From: Mycoplasmatota bacterium
Lineage (GTDB): Bacteria > Bacillota_I > Bacilli_A > Izemoplasmatales > Hujiaoplasmataceae
Reading direction: 5' to 3'
Length of the DNA stretch: 64,000 nt
Assembly: GCA_027859085.1 (NCBI GenBank)
Contig: JAQIBJ010000102.1
Span: 37,366 to 101,365, forward strand
The notes below the pieces were generated by a model, which had not been told where the DNA came from, ran no database searches, and worked only from the letters and a program-made list of their open reading frames with translations. Positions within the stretch are counted from its first letter, which is position 1, and each line of letters begins with the position of its first letter. Positions 54,218 through 63,273 of this stretch are shown in pieces. The position numbers and the translations under genes were made by a program.

Positions 54218-55195
54218 ATGAAAAAAATCTACATGATATTCACTGGAGGTACAATATCGATGAAACTCGATAATACATCTCACAGTGTTAAACCTGCTCT
54301 TTCTGCTGAAGAAATTATGCAAAACTTTTTAGGACCAGATTTCACACATGATACTGAGGTCATTGAATTCTCAGAAATTCCTTCACCATCAATGTCACCT
54401 GATATGATGCTTGAAATATCTCATATTATAAAAAGGATCATTCGCGACGAAGATCCATTAGGGTTTATTGTTGTTCATGGGACAGATACTTTAGAGGAAA
54501 CAGCTTTCTTTTTAGATACATCCATTGAAACTGAGTTACCAATTGTATTAACCGGTTCAATGAAAAGCTCATCTGATTTAGGATTTGATGGTGTTAATAA
54601 CCTTGTGTCATCTATTTTAGTGGTTCGTTCACCTCGTTCTAGAGGTCGTGGTGTTTTGGTTGTAATGAATGATCAGATTAATGCAGCTAGTGAGGTAACA
54701 AAAAGTAACACATTAACCTTAGATACTTTTAAGTCACTTGATTATGGTCCTGTCGGTATAGTTGATAATAAAGAGGTTATATACCATCGTTTAGTCACAA
54801 TTTTCCGAAATAAGGTTCAAATAGATAATCTTGTCCATGATGTTCATCTAATCAAGGCCTGTGCCGGTCAAGATTCACTGATGATGAACTATCTCATCGA
54901 CCAAGGCGCAAATGGCTTTGTTATTGAGGCTTTAGGTAGAGGAAATGTCCCACCATTGATGATTAAAGGCATACAAAAGGCAATTGATCATGATATTCCT
55001 GTTGTTATTGCTTCAAGATGTCCTTCAGGAAGAACTTTAGACAGTTATGGTTATGTTGGTGGCGGTAAGTATTTAACTAATATGGGCTGTATTATGTCTA
55101 CTTCTTTAAATGGTCAAAAAGCGAGAATCCTATTAATGCTTGCGTTATCGAAGTCTAAAGAATATGATTTTTTAAAAGGATTATTTACAATATAA
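54218..55195 (+). CDS. ansA: L-asparaginase, type I (cytoplasmic)
   Basis: Hydrolyses asparagine to aspartate and ammonia. The two catalytic Thr motifs are FTGGTISM near the N-terminus and VVHGTDTLEETA at about residue 90; ASRCPSGRT is the C-terminal family motif. No signal peptide, so cytoplasmic. About 325 aa, normal. The ATG at 54218 has AAAGGTGG with six-base spacing and is preferred to the one at 54212. Aspartate produced could feed NadB. Confidence 0.93.
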   Translation: MKKIYMIFTGGTISMKLDNTSHSVKPALSAEEIMQNFLGPDFTHDTEVIEFSEIPSPSMSPDMMLEISHIIKRIIRDEDPLGFIVVHGTDTLEETAFFLDTSIETELPIVLTGSMKSSSDLGFDGVNNLVSSILVVRSPRSRGRGVLVVMNDQINAASEVTKSNTLTLDTFKSLDYGPVGIVDNKEVIYHRLVTIFRNKVQIDNLVHDVHLIKACAGQDSLMMNYLIDQGANGFVIEALGRGNVPPLMIKGIQKAIDHDIPVVIASRCPSGRTLDSYGYVGGGKYLTNMGCIMSTSLNGQKARILLMLALSKSKEYDFLKGLFTI

Positions 55196-55197
55196 AA

Positions 55198-55232
55198 AAA
55201 ACTCCTGATTTATTCTTCATCAGGAGTTTTTT
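55198..55232. terminator. Bidirectional terminator between ansA and the ruvA side
   Basis: AAAACTCCTGAT and ATCAGGAGTTTT, a 12-bp stem with T-rich tails. Confidence 0.9.
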
Positions 55233-55311
55233 GTTTGCCTTCTTTTGTTTTCAATAATTCATTTATTTGTTTAACTTCTTTTTTATATTTCTTTTGTGGA
55301 ACAATAAGATG
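55210..55311 (-). other. Open, protein-like frame continuing in frame after the ruvA stop
   Basis: After the ruvA TAA the same frame stays open for 33 codons, reading HLIVPQKKYKKEVKQINELL and a charged tail ending TPDEE, and stops in the terminator loop. Composition (Lys/Glu-rich, helix-like) looks like real C-terminal protein, yet it has no clear start or ribosome site. It may be a remnant of a longer ruvA or of a lost neighbour; chance cannot be excluded. Confidence 0.35.
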
Positions 55312-55863
55312 TTATTTTAGCATTAAAGACAATGCATCTTTGATTAAAGCATTGGTATCTTTTGATTCATCTAACTTAGACATTACTTTAGAAATCTCTC
55401 TAGGACTATAGCCTAAAGCTTTTAAGGCTTCTTCAACTTCCATAAAGGTTTCTGAGACCACTTTTGTCTCTAAATCAATCTTTCCTTGTAAATCAAGGAT
55501 GATTTGCTTAGATGATTTCGGTCCAATACCAGGAAATTTCTGTAAATACTTGGCATCGCCTGATTCAATAGCATCAGCAATTGAGTTCACTGGACCACTG
55601 GCCAATATAGCCACTGCACTTTTTGGGCCAATTCCTGATACAGAAATCAACTTCATGAATAATTCCCTTGCCTCTTTTGTTTTAAAACCATACAAACTGA
55701 TATCATCATCACTGACCTTTTGATAGGTATAGATAATGATGTCTTCATCTAATTTAAAATTATAAGGATTTGGTGTCACAATTAAATAACCAATACCATG
55801 ATTCTCAATGGTTAAGTATTTAGGGGTAATTTCTTTAACTGTCCCTTTAATATAACTATACAT
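55312..55863 (-). CDS. ruvA: Holliday junction branch migration protein RuvA
   Basis: DNA-binding subunit of the RuvAB motor. N-terminal OB domain MYSYIKGTVKEI...NHGIGYLI, two helix-hairpin-helix motifs (LISVSGIGPKSAVAIL and LQKFPGIGPKSSKQIILDL), and the small C-terminal domain III (VEEALKALGYSPREI) that contacts RuvB. 183 aa. The ATG at 55863 has AGGAGGATCT directly upstream; the 15 extra residues of the ORF track do not fit the family. ruvB does not follow; the DNA to the left is the asparaginase gene on the other strand, so ruvB must be elsewhere. Confidence 0.95.
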   Translation of the reverse strand: MYSYIKGTVKEITPKYLTIENHGIGYLIVTPNPYNFKLDEDIIIYTYQKVSDDDISLYGFKTKEARELFMKLISVSGIGPKSAVAILASGPVNSIADAIESGDAKYLQKFPGIGPKSSKQIILDLQGKIDLETKVVSETFMEVEEALKALGYSPREISKVMSKLDESKDTNALIKDALSLMLK

Positions 55864-55982
55864 AGATCCTCCTGTCAAAATTCCATCACATTTATAACAT
55901 ATAAGCAACTTATAAACATTACTTTATAATCAATTAAATAATATATTCTTATAACATTTCCAACACTTTGTTTTTTGAAAAT

Positions 55983-57260
55983 TTATGCAATAAACTCAAA
56001 CTCTAAATCATAGATAACGATGGTGTCACCATTTTTAGCACCGGCTTCACGTAATAGCTTATCTAATCCAGCTTTTCTTAGTTTTTGTAGGAATGCTTGA
56101 ACATTCTCGTCTGTTGCTAAAGTACGTTGTCTATAGTATTTTTCTATCAGTTTTCCTGTTACATTGTAAACATCTGCTTTTGTACGTCTAATTTCTATTT
56201 CTTTATCTTCTTCAAAGTTATATTCTACGTATTCTTCAACAATTTCAGGTTTTTCATAGAAGAATGGTGTTTGATCAAGTAGTTGTTTTGTCTCATAAAC
56301 TAATTCTTTAAGATTTTGATTGGTCATCGCAGAAACCGGGAATACGATAATATCTTCAGGTAATTTTTCTTTAAATTCTGCGTATCTATCATCTGCGCCT
56401 TCTTCATCCATTTTACTTGCGACCACGATTTGTGGGCGATCTAGTAAATTGTATTCGTAGTTTTCTAATTCATTATTAATGGTTAAATAATCTTCATAAG
56501 GATCTCTTAATGACGTTGGTGACATATCAACAACGTGAATTAATATCCTTGTTCTTTCTATGTGCTTAAGAAATTGAATACCAAGTCCAGCACCTTTTGA
56601 TGCGCCTTCGATAATACCTGGCATATCTGCTAAAACGAATGGTTCAACGCCTGCATATTCCACTACACCTAAATTTGGGGTGATGGTTGTAAATGGGTAT
56701 TCTGCAATTTTAGGCGTTGCTTTAGAAAGAATTGTGATTAAAGTTGATTTTCCAACTGAAGGAAATCCAATTAATCCAACATCAGCCAATAGTTTTAATT
56801 CAATTCTTAATTCTAGTTCTTTTCCTAATTCACCGTTTTCTTGGAATTTCGGTGCTTTATTTCTAGAATTAGCAAATTGTGCATTTCCGCGTCCACCGCG
56901 TCCACCTTTAGCGACCAAGAGCCTTTGATCTTGTTTTGTTAAGTCTGCAATAATTTCATTGGTTTCTAAATCATAAATGATTGTTCCAATTGGAACTTTT
57001 ACGGTGATGTCTTGTGCATCTTTACCAGCCATATTTTTTGTTTTTCCTGCTTCACCATCGTCAGCAAAAACATGCTTTTGAAATTTTAAATCTGTTAAAG
57101 TCGATTTTCCTTGATCAGCTTCAAAGTATACTGATCCACCTTTTCCACCGTTTCCACCAGATGGTCCACCTTTAGGAATATATTTTTCACGTCTAAAAGA
57201 GACCATTCCGTCTCCACCTTTACCAGACTTTACTACTATTTTTACTTCATCTATAAACAT
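55983..57260 (-). CDS. obgE: GTPase Obg/CgtA
   Basis: Ribosome-assembly GTPase. Glycine-rich Obg fold (FRREKYIPKGGPSGGNGG, GGRGGRGNAQFANS), G domain with G1 GFPSVGKSTL, G3 DMPGIIEGAS and SKMDEEG-type G4, and the C-terminal OCT domain ending GDTVIIYDLEFEF-like text. 425 aa. As in many Firmicutes it lies downstream of rplU-rpmA, but here two genes and a terminator intervene. RBS GAGGTG. Confidence 0.97.
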   Translation of the reverse strand: MFIDEVKIVVKSGKGGDGMVSFRREKYIPKGGPSGGNGGKGGSVYFEADQGKSTLTDLKFQKHVFADDGEAGKTKNMAGKDAQDITVKVPIGTIIYDLETNEIIADLTKQDQRLLVAKGGRGGRGNAQFANSRNKAPKFQENGELGKELELRIELKLLADVGLIGFPSVGKSTLITILSKATPKIAEYPFTTITPNLGVVEYAGVEPFVLADMPGIIEGASKGAGLGIQFLKHIERTRILIHVVDMSPTSLRDPYEDYLTINNELENYEYNLLDRPQIVVASKMDEEGADDRYAEFKEKLPEDIIVFPVSAMTNQNLKELVYETKQLLDQTPFFYEKPEIVEEYVEYNFEEDKEIEIRRTKADVYNVTGKLIEKYYRQRTLATDENVQAFLQKLRKAGLDKLLREAGAKNGDTIVIYDLEFEFIA

Positions 57261-57290
57261 TCTTGCACCTCATATTCATTATAACATAAA

Positions 57291-57767
57291 TCAAACAATT
57301 AACTCGTATGCAAGACGGTTAATTGATTCAATGTATCCTTTGTACTGAAAACCCATTTTTAAGATTAAACCTTGCATTTTATGATTGTCAGGATGTGTAT
57401 CAACTTTTAAACTAAGATAGTCATGTTTTGTTAATTCAATAGCTTTTTCAAACATGGCTTGACCAATCCTATGTTTTTGATAATCGGGATCGACAAGTAA
57501 TCTGTGAATCACAAGACTATCATTCATTTCCCATTTGATTTCTTGATAAGGAGGATCATTTTCTTCTAGAATTGTTATAGAAGCTATGATTTGATCATCC
57601 ATTAAATAGATGTATAACCCAGATTTTAAGTAATCTTTGTAAAAACTATCGTATTTAGGGTAATCACCAACCCATTGATTTAATCCGCTTTCAAGCATAT
57701 TTGTTTTTGTTTTTTTAGATAATTCATAGATGATTCGAATTTCTGACTTATTTGCTTTTCTAATCAT
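57291..57767 (-). CDS. GNAT-family N-acetyltransferase
   Basis: 158 aa. Acetyl-CoA-binding region visible as LVIHRLLVDPDYQKHRIGQAMFEKAIEL, with Q-x-x-R/H-x-G-x-A like the GNAT motif A, then LSLKVDTHPDNHKMQGLILKMGFQ. The WVGDYPKYDSF segment is common in uncharacterised Firmicutes GNATs. Substrate unknown. It overlaps the galactokinase-like gene by 8 bases and so is co-translated with it. Confidence 0.85.
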   Translation of the reverse strand: MIRKANKSEIRIIYELSKKTKTNMLESGLNQWVGDYPKYDSFYKDYLKSGLYIYLMDDQIIASITILEENDPPYQEIKWEMNDSLVIHRLLVDPDYQKHRIGQAMFEKAIELTKHDYLSLKVDTHPDNHKMQGLILKMGFQYKGYIESINRLAYELIV

Positions 57768-58353
57768 GATTGACCTCGGATATTAATGGTTGTCCATAAG
57801 TATTTTTAAATGATTCTTTCATTTTTTTAATAAAGGTTTGTTTTTTATTGTCTTTAACCAAACAAACTAAATGATTATCAGAGATATTAGCGCCTAATGC
57901 ATGATGTTGTTCTGTTAATATCATTAAATAATCTTGTTTTTGTGTGGTAGTTTGATAATAATATTTAAATGAATTGTAAGAATCTTTCATTAATCTCGCT
58001 ATTTTATTGTATTGATTTGTTTGAATCAATTCATCAATTTGATTCATCCGGTAATATTCATGTAAACAATGGAAAAAAACATCTTTATCCTCTTGGTCAA
58101 CCAATAAAGACTCATATTGATAGAAATCTTCAACATTGAGTTCATATAATGATAGTTTGTGCTCGTTTAATATGTTGATAATTCTTGTTTCCTTATCATT
58201 ATAAGTACGAATCTCTTTGTTAAAAGATAAAACAATGATGGCATAATCATTATGAATGGTTAATACATCATTAAATTTAATTGTTTTATCTGTCAGCACT
58301 TGAATATTCTTTTGCAATCCAAGTCCAAATAGATAAATTGAATTATTTTTCAT
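57760..58353 (-). CDS. Truncated galactokinase-like (GHMP kinase C-terminal) protein
   Basis: 197 aa. It aligns by eye over its length with the C-terminal half of galactokinase: YAIIVLSFNKEIRTYNDKETR resembles the VICNTNKKR..DSKYNERR strand, LYELNVEDFYQYESLL resembles the LGELTPEQF segment, and ARLMKDSYNSFKYYYQTT resembles the GKLMNESHASLRDDYEVS helix. LGANISDNHLVCLVKD stands where LGARMTGAGFGGC is expected. The N-terminal GHMP half, with GRVNLIGEHTDY and the ATP loop GxGLSSS, is absent, so kinase activity is not expected. It sits in the ribosomal protein/obg neighbourhood, not with sugar genes, and has its own start. A domesticated fragment or a decaying gene are the two readings. Confidence 0.68.
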   Translation of the reverse strand: MKNNSIYLFGLGLQKNIQVLTDKTIKFNDVLTIHNDYAIIVLSFNKEIRTYNDKETRIINILNEHKLSLYELNVEDFYQYESLLVDQEDKDVFFHCLHEYYRMNQIDELIQTNQYNKIARLMKDSYNSFKYYYQTTTQKQDYLMILTEQHHALGANISDNHLVCLVKDNKKQTFIKKMKESFKNTYGQPLISEVNHD

Positions 58354-58399
58354 ATAATCACCATAAATATTATATACTATATTATAATTTTTTCATAAA

Positions 58400-58423
58400 A
58401 AAAACAGGAATTATCCTGTTTTT
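58400..58423 (-). terminator. Terminator of rplU-rpmA
   Basis: On the minus strand AAAAACAGGA-TAAT-TCCTGTTTTT runs into further T. It separates the ribosomal genes from the galactokinase-like gene. Confidence 0.88.
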
Positions 58424-58428
58424 AATGA

Positions 58429-58716
58429 TTAAGCTTGTGGATAAACACTTGCGCGTTTTTTATTTCTACCGATTTTCTCGTATTTAACTATACCATTTAT
58501 TTTAGCAAATAATGTATCATCTTTTCCGATTCCTACGTTTTCACCAGGATGGATTTTTGTTCCTCTTTGACGAAAGATAATAGAACCAGCTTTACAACTT
58601 TGTCCATCTGCTAATTTAGCTCCAAGGCGACGACCTGCTGAGTCACGACCATTTTTAGTTGATCCAACACCTTTTTTCGAAGCCATAAGTTCAAGTATAT
58701 TTAGATTAAGTAACAC
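58429..58716 (-). CDS. rpmA: 50S ribosomal protein L27 with N-terminal extension
   Basis: Ribosomal protein near the peptidyl-transferase centre. [28 protein letters not shown] and [22 protein letters not shown] are unmistakable. Translation seems to start at a GTG with GGAGGTG eight bases upstream, adding [11 protein letters not shown] before ASKKG; the internal ATG has no ribosome site. This extension resembles the MLRLDLQFF|A peptide that protease Prp removes in Firmicutes, but the FF|A cleavage site is changed to LM|A. The prp gene, normally between rplU and rpmA, is missing here. Confidence 0.93.
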   Translation of the reverse strand: MLLNLNILELMASKKGVGSTKNGRDSAGRRLGAKLADGQSCKAGSIIFRQRGTKIHPGENVGIGKDDTLFAKINGIVKYEKIGRNKKRASVYPQA

Positions 58717-58747
58717 TTAAAACACCTCCAAATTTGATATTTCTTTA

Positions 58748-59059
58748 TTATTTTAGATTAATTTTTTCAATAGTAAGCTTTGTATAAGGTTGTCTATGAC
58801 CTTTTTTTCTATGATAGTCTTTTTTCGCTTCGTATTTATAAACGATGACTTTCTTAGCTTTACCATTTTTAACAACTTTAGCTGTAACAGTTACACCTTT
58901 AAGATAAGGTGATCCAATTTTTGTTTTGTCGCCACCGACCATTAATACTTTATCGAAAGTATAATCTTGATCTGCTTCAACTTCTAGTCTTTCAACAAAA
59001 ATATCTTGTCCTTCTTCGACTCTTACTTGCTTTCCGCCTGTTTCAATGATTGCATACAT
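58748..59059 (-). CDS. rplU: 50S ribosomal protein L21
   Basis: 103 aa. [36 protein letters not shown] and [24 protein letters not shown] are the L21 signatures. First gene of the rplU-rpmA unit, with a strong promoter and an ~90-base leader. L27 follows after 31 bases with no gene between. Confidence 0.97.
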   Translation of the reverse strand: MYAIIETGGKQVRVEEGQDIFVERLEVEADQDYTFDKVLMVGGDKTKIGSPYLKGVTVTAKVVKNGKAKKVIVYKYEAKKDYHRKKGHRQPYTKLTIEKINLK

Positions 59060-59148
59060 TTTACTGCACCCCCTCTATTTTTTAAGACTCGCCATCGTTG
59101 GTAGTTCAAAGAACATTTTCGGAACCAATTCTGTGCGGTATGCGTACG
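59060..59148 (-). ncRNA. Possible L21 leader RNA
   Basis: The transcript from the promoter at 59155-59183 carries an untranslated leader of roughly 90 bases, including TTGGTTCCGAAAATG and GAACTACCAACGATGGCGAG, which can form short stems. Firmicutes rplU genes often have a structured autoregulatory leader (Rfam L21_leader). I cannot confirm the consensus by eye. Confidence 0.4.
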
Positions 59149-59154
59149 TTAAGT

Positions 59155-59183
59155 ATTATACACAATTTGACATTATAAGTCAA
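59155..59183 (-). promoter_or_regulatory. Promoter of rplU-rpmA
   Basis: On the minus strand TTGACT (59183-59178) and TATAAT (59160-59155) with a 17-base spacer, the expected strong ribosomal promoter. Confidence 0.88.
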
Positions 59184-59331
59184 TAAAAAACATTTAAATG
59201 AAAGTTATTAATTTTTAAGCCTTAGAATATATGTTTTAAAACAATTATTCTAGTGGATAACCATAAATCATTTATGATGTTTAATGTTTATTTTGTCTAT
59301 CTTATGATAAAATATATATGGAGGTTTGTCA

Positions 59332-60279
59332 ATGCCAGATATTATATATTTTTTACTTGGAGTCTTAGGTTTACTCCTTATATATTTTATAATTAGTTAT
59401 CGTTTATATATAACGTTATTTTTTAAGTTTAAATATAAACCAGTGAAACTTGTTGATGAAGAAGATCCATTTTATGTTGATACTTACAAATGGTATGAAG
59501 ATATTCCAAAAGATGATGTGTATATTACATCATACGATAAGTTAAGTTTACATGGTGTCTTTATTCCATCACATGATAAAAAATCAACTAAATTAGCCAT
59601 CGTAATTCATGGTTATCAATCAAAAGCTCAAGATATGGCAATCATCGCTAAAATGTATTCTGATTTAGGTTTTAAAGTATTGGTAATTGATCAAAGAGGA
59701 CATGGTTTATCACATGGTAAATTTACCTCTATGGGTTATTATGAAGCTTATGATTTAAAGAAATGGTTGCATTATGCGACCAGAAACTATGGGGCCAAAA
59801 TCAATATCTTATTACACGGTGTATCAATGGGGGCAGCGACTGCCATCATGGTTACAAAATTTCGTGAAAGTAAACAAGTAAAAACACTGATTCTAGATTC
59901 ATGCTTTACAAATTTCAGGGATTCACTTAAGTTATCAGTTAAAAACCCTATATTGCGTATCTTCTTGCCAGGCTTATCATTGATGAGTTATCTCTTTTTA
60001 AAGTTTTTCTTGAAAGATGTTAACCCGCAAAAGATGATTAAGAATATTTGTATACCAACTTTATTTATTTACGGGGCCAAAGATAAGGTCATTACAAAAG
60101 AAATGACTGATCAATTATATGAAGACATTAAAACTAAAGATAAAGAGTTATTAGTCATTGATGATGCAAGACATGCCAAAGGTTTTGAAGTGAATAAAAA
60201 TGCTTATATAAAACAAGTCATTAAAATAACCAATGAAGTGTTTAATATAAGAAAGGGCGATATTAAATATTGTAAATAA
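59332..60279 (+). CDS. Membrane-anchored alpha/beta hydrolase
   Basis: About 315 aa. An N-terminal helix (about residues 4-24, LLGVLGLLLIYFIISY) anchors it. The hydrolase fold follows with VIHGYQSKAQDM, VIDQRGHGLSHG, nucleophile LLHGVSMGAAT, acid YGAKDKVIT and catalytic His in DDARHAKGF. This type (YqkD-like, serine aminopeptidase S33 family) is poorly characterised; esterase or peptidase activity cannot be told apart. The ATG at 59332 is seven bases from GGAGG; the ORF track starts two codons earlier at a TTG. Single gene with terminator. Confidence 0.85.
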   Translation: MPDIIYFLLGVLGLLLIYFIISYRLYITLFFKFKYKPVKLVDEEDPFYVDTYKWYEDIPKDDVYITSYDKLSLHGVFIPSHDKKSTKLAIVIHGYQSKAQDMAIIAKMYSDLGFKVLVIDQRGHGLSHGKFTSMGYYEAYDLKKWLHYATRNYGAKINILLHGVSMGAATAIMVTKFRESKQVKTLILDSCFTNFRDSLKLSVKNPILRIFLPGLSLMSYLFLKFFLKDVNPQKMIKNICIPTLFIYGAKDKVITKEMTDQLYEDIKTKDKELLVIDDARHAKGFEVNKNAYIKQVIKITNEVFNIRKGDIKYCK

Positions 60280-60306
60280 CCACTGAGGTGGTTATTTTTT
60301 TTTACA
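60274..60306 (+). terminator. Terminator of the alpha/beta hydrolase gene
   Basis: AAATAACCAC-TGAG-GTGGTTATTT then a run of T. Confidence 0.9.
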
Positions 60307-60434
60307 GAAATATATAGATAATGAATCTGTATGTGTTGATATGCAAATCAATATATAAAGATATTCATCTTAGGCGATATAAACATAAAAATTTTGGTAT
60401 AATAGAATAGAATAATAAAACCAAGGAGGAAATT

Positions 60435-63164
60435 ATGTTAAAAAAACTATTATTAGCTAATTTAATATTTGTTATGGGATTTATTTTTTTATCTTGTACA
60501 GATGAAATCGTTACTACAGAAACTTTAACAACTGAACAAGATAACTATGAAGGGGCATTGCTATATGTCCATTACTTTAGATTTGATGAAAATTATGAAC
60601 CATGGTCATTATGGCTATGGCAAAGTGAACCAGATGATTCAGAAGGTGCTCAATACTTTTTTGAAGGTGAAGATGACTTCGGTGTACATTCAGCTGTACC
60701 TATTGAAGGAAATTTTTTAGAAGGTGCAACTTCAATTGGTATCATTGTTCGAGATGATGACTGGGGAAAAGATGTTAATATGGACCGTTTTATAGATATG
60801 TCAACTCCAGATGAAAACGGAGATGTGCATGTATACTTAGTTGAAAACACAGTAGAGATTGCTTATAGTGAGGATGATGTAAATATGGGCGATCGTATTA
60901 ATTCAAGTCAGTTTACTGATGAAACCATTATTGAGTTTAAAGTAACAACTGCTGTCACTCAAGATCAAGTAACGGTTTTAAAAAATGATGTACCTGTATC
61001 TATTTCAAGCTTTTCAATGACTGAAAATGAAGGAATGATAGAAATAAGTGACCCTGTGAATTTAAATAATGTATATCATTTACAAATCGAATTTGATGAG
61101 GAAAATATTTTTAAAACATTAATTAGATTTGATGGCTTCTATGACAGTGAAACTTTTAATGATGCTTTTTATTATGAAGGAGAACTTGGTGCTATCTACA
61201 CAAATCAACAAACGACATTTAGATTATGGGCACCTATATCTCAATCAGTTGTCTTGAATTTGTATGAAAAAGGACACGGCGCAGATGAAGTCGATTATGA
61301 TGGAATCGCTGGTGTTGATAATCCATATGACACCATCACTATGACTAAACAAGATAAGGGCGTTTTTGAAGTTGTTGTCACAGGTGATTTAGACGGGAAA
61401 TATTATACTTACACAATCACTAATGATGACCAAGAATTTGAAGTTATCGATCCATATGCATTTTCTTCAGGTGTTAATGGAGAAAGAGGTATGGTAATTG
61501 ATTTTAGCCAAACAAATCCTAGTAATTGGGAATACGGTGCTAGACCTGATACAATTACAAATTATACAGACGCAATTATATATGAGATTCATGTAAGAGA
61601 TTTAACCAGTCATGAATCGTGGAATGGGACAGAAGCGAATCGTGGTAAATTCCTTGGATTAACTGAACGTGGCACTACTTATCAAAATGTATCGACTGGT
61701 TTAGATCATATCATTGACTTAGGTGTCACACATGTTCAATTTGTACCCATCTTTGATCATGGTATCATCGATGAAACTAGATTAAATGATGAAAGTTATT
61801 TCGGTATCCATGATGGTATTTTTAATTGGGGATATATGCCTGAAAACTTTAATGTTATTGAAGGAAGTTATTCTACTGATCCATACAATGGTCATACAAG
61901 AGTTGAAGAATTAAAAACAATGATTCAAACTTTCCATGATAATAATTTAAGAATCATTATGGATGTTGTATACAATCATACTGGTAAATCCGCCGATTCT
62001 AACTTTGATAGAATTTTACCAGGATATTATTTTAGAATGACTGAAGATGGTGGATTTTCAAATGGTAGTGGCACAGGAAATGAGACCGCTTCTGAACGAG
62101 CCATGGTTCGTAAATATATTGTTGATTCTGTATTATTTTGGGCAGAAGAGTATAATATAGATGGCTTTAGATTTGATTTGATGAAGTTACATGATATTGA
62201 AACAATGAATGCAGTTGTTGAAGCGCTACATGCAATTGATCCGACCATTATGGTGTATGGAGAACCTTGGGATGCCGGTGGATCAATGTTGCCAGAATAC
62301 ATGGCGGCTTATAAAGCCACATTAAATCAAATGCCTGGTGTTGGAATCTTTAATGACAATACAAGAGATGGCGTTAAAGGATCAGTATTTAATGCGGGTG
62401 AAACCGGATTTGTTCAAGGCAATAACTCAATGGATAATCGATTAATTGATGGTATTATTGGTGCTAATAGTCCATCGCAAACCATCAATTATGTGACTGC
62501 ACATGATAACAATACACTTTTTGATAAATTAAGATTGAGTACAGATATCCTTACGATTGATGATTATATAAAAATGCAAAGACAAGCTAATGCTATTATT
62601 CTATTTGCAGAGGGAATTCCTTTCTTACATGGTGGCGTAGAAATCATGAGAACGAAACCTTGTGTAGTGGCAGAAGGTGGAGAAAACACATGTGATCCGG
62701 ATAATTTATATGATCATAACTCATATCGTTCACCAGATGAAACCAATCAATTTGATTGGCAATGGAAAGTTGATTACTATGATACATTTGAATATTATCA
62801 ATCTTTGATTAGATTAAGAAAAGAAAAAGATATTTTCCGTTTACCTACTTCATCTGAAGTGAATTCTGCATTAACCATTTTAGTTGATGATCAAACTGGT
62901 TTGGTTGCTTATCTATTAGAAGATGCAACAGATTACTGGAAAACAACTTATGTAATTCATAATAATGGTTCTAAATCAAGAGAATACACACTTGTTGAAG
63001 GAACATCTTGGAATGTAGTTGTTAATAGTGATGAATTTGGTGATTGGTTAGATAATACTGATGGAAATATTCTCTCAACTATCACAACATATAATGGTGG
63101 AACAACTATCACCCTTGAACCAAATGATACGTTAGTTCTATACAGTACAGAAATTATAGAATAA
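60435..63164 (+). CDS. pulA: Type I pullulanase lipoprotein
   Basis: 909 aa extracellular enzyme cleaving alpha-1,6 branches of pullulan, glycogen or starch. Lipobox FIFLSC (Cys21). An N-terminal CBM41-like starch-binding domain (LLYVHYFRFDENYEPWSLWLW), a beta-domain, and a CBM48-like domain (TTFRLWAPISQSVVLNLYE) precede the GH13 barrel. Barrel motifs: FNWGYMPENFN (the YNWGYDP pullulanase signature, altered), DVVYNHT, GFRFDLMKL (nucleophile Asp), VYGEPWDAGG (acid/base Glu) and YVTAHDNNT. AGGAGG precedes the start. It would release linear dextrins outside the cell; no maltose transporter lies in the window. Confidence 0.96.
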   Translation: MLKKLLLANLIFVMGFIFLSCTDEIVTTETLTTEQDNYEGALLYVHYFRFDENYEPWSLWLWQSEPDDSEGAQYFFEGEDDFGVHSAVPIEGNFLEGATSIGIIVRDDDWGKDVNMDRFIDMSTPDENGDVHVYLVENTVEIAYSEDDVNMGDRINSSQFTDETIIEFKVTTAVTQDQVTVLKNDVPVSISSFSMTENEGMIEISDPVNLNNVYHLQIEFDEENIFKTLIRFDGFYDSETFNDAFYYEGELGAIYTNQQTTFRLWAPISQSVVLNLYEKGHGADEVDYDGIAGVDNPYDTITMTKQDKGVFEVVVTGDLDGKYYTYTITNDDQEFEVIDPYAFSSGVNGERGMVIDFSQTNPSNWEYGARPDTITNYTDAIIYEIHVRDLTSHESWNGTEANRGKFLGLTERGTTYQNVSTGLDHIIDLGVTHVQFVPIFDHGIIDETRLNDESYFGIHDGIFNWGYMPENFNVIEGSYSTDPYNGHTRVEELKTMIQTFHDNNLRIIMDVVYNHTGKSADSNFDRILPGYYFRMTEDGGFSNGSGTGNETASERAMVRKYIVDSVLFWAEEYNIDGFRFDLMKLHDIETMNAVVEALHAIDPTIMVYGEPWDAGGSMLPEYMAAYKATLNQMPGVGIFNDNTRDGVKGSVFNAGETGFVQGNNSMDNRLIDGIIGANSPSQTINYVTAHDNNTLFDKLRLSTDILTIDDYIKMQRQANAIILFAEGIPFLHGGVEIMRTKPCVVAEGGENTCDPDNLYDHNSYRSPDETNQFDWQWKVDYYDTFEYYQSLIRLRKEKDIFRLPTSSEVNSALTILVDDQTGLVAYLLEDATDYWKTTYVIHNNGSKSREYTLVEGTSWNVVVNSDEFGDWLDNTDGNILSTITTYNGGTTITLEPNDTLVLYSTEIIE

Positions 63165-63171
63165 AATGTTT

Positions 63172-63200
63172 AGACTATATCGAAATGATATAGTCTTTTC
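63172..63200 (+). terminator. Terminator of pulA
   Basis: AGACTATATC-GAAAT-GATATAGTCT followed by TTTC. Confidence 0.85.
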
Positions 63201-63217
63201 TTTGTAATCAAAATATT

Positions 63218-63249
63218 AAAAAAGATATTCAACTAAGAATATCTTTTTT
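63218..63249. terminator. Second, bidirectional terminator between pulA and the lipoprotein gene
   Basis: AAAAAAGATATTC-AACTAA-GAATATCTTTTTT; can serve both converging genes. Confidence 0.88.
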
Positions 63250-63273
63250 AATTATCTAAAAATTATTTAATAA

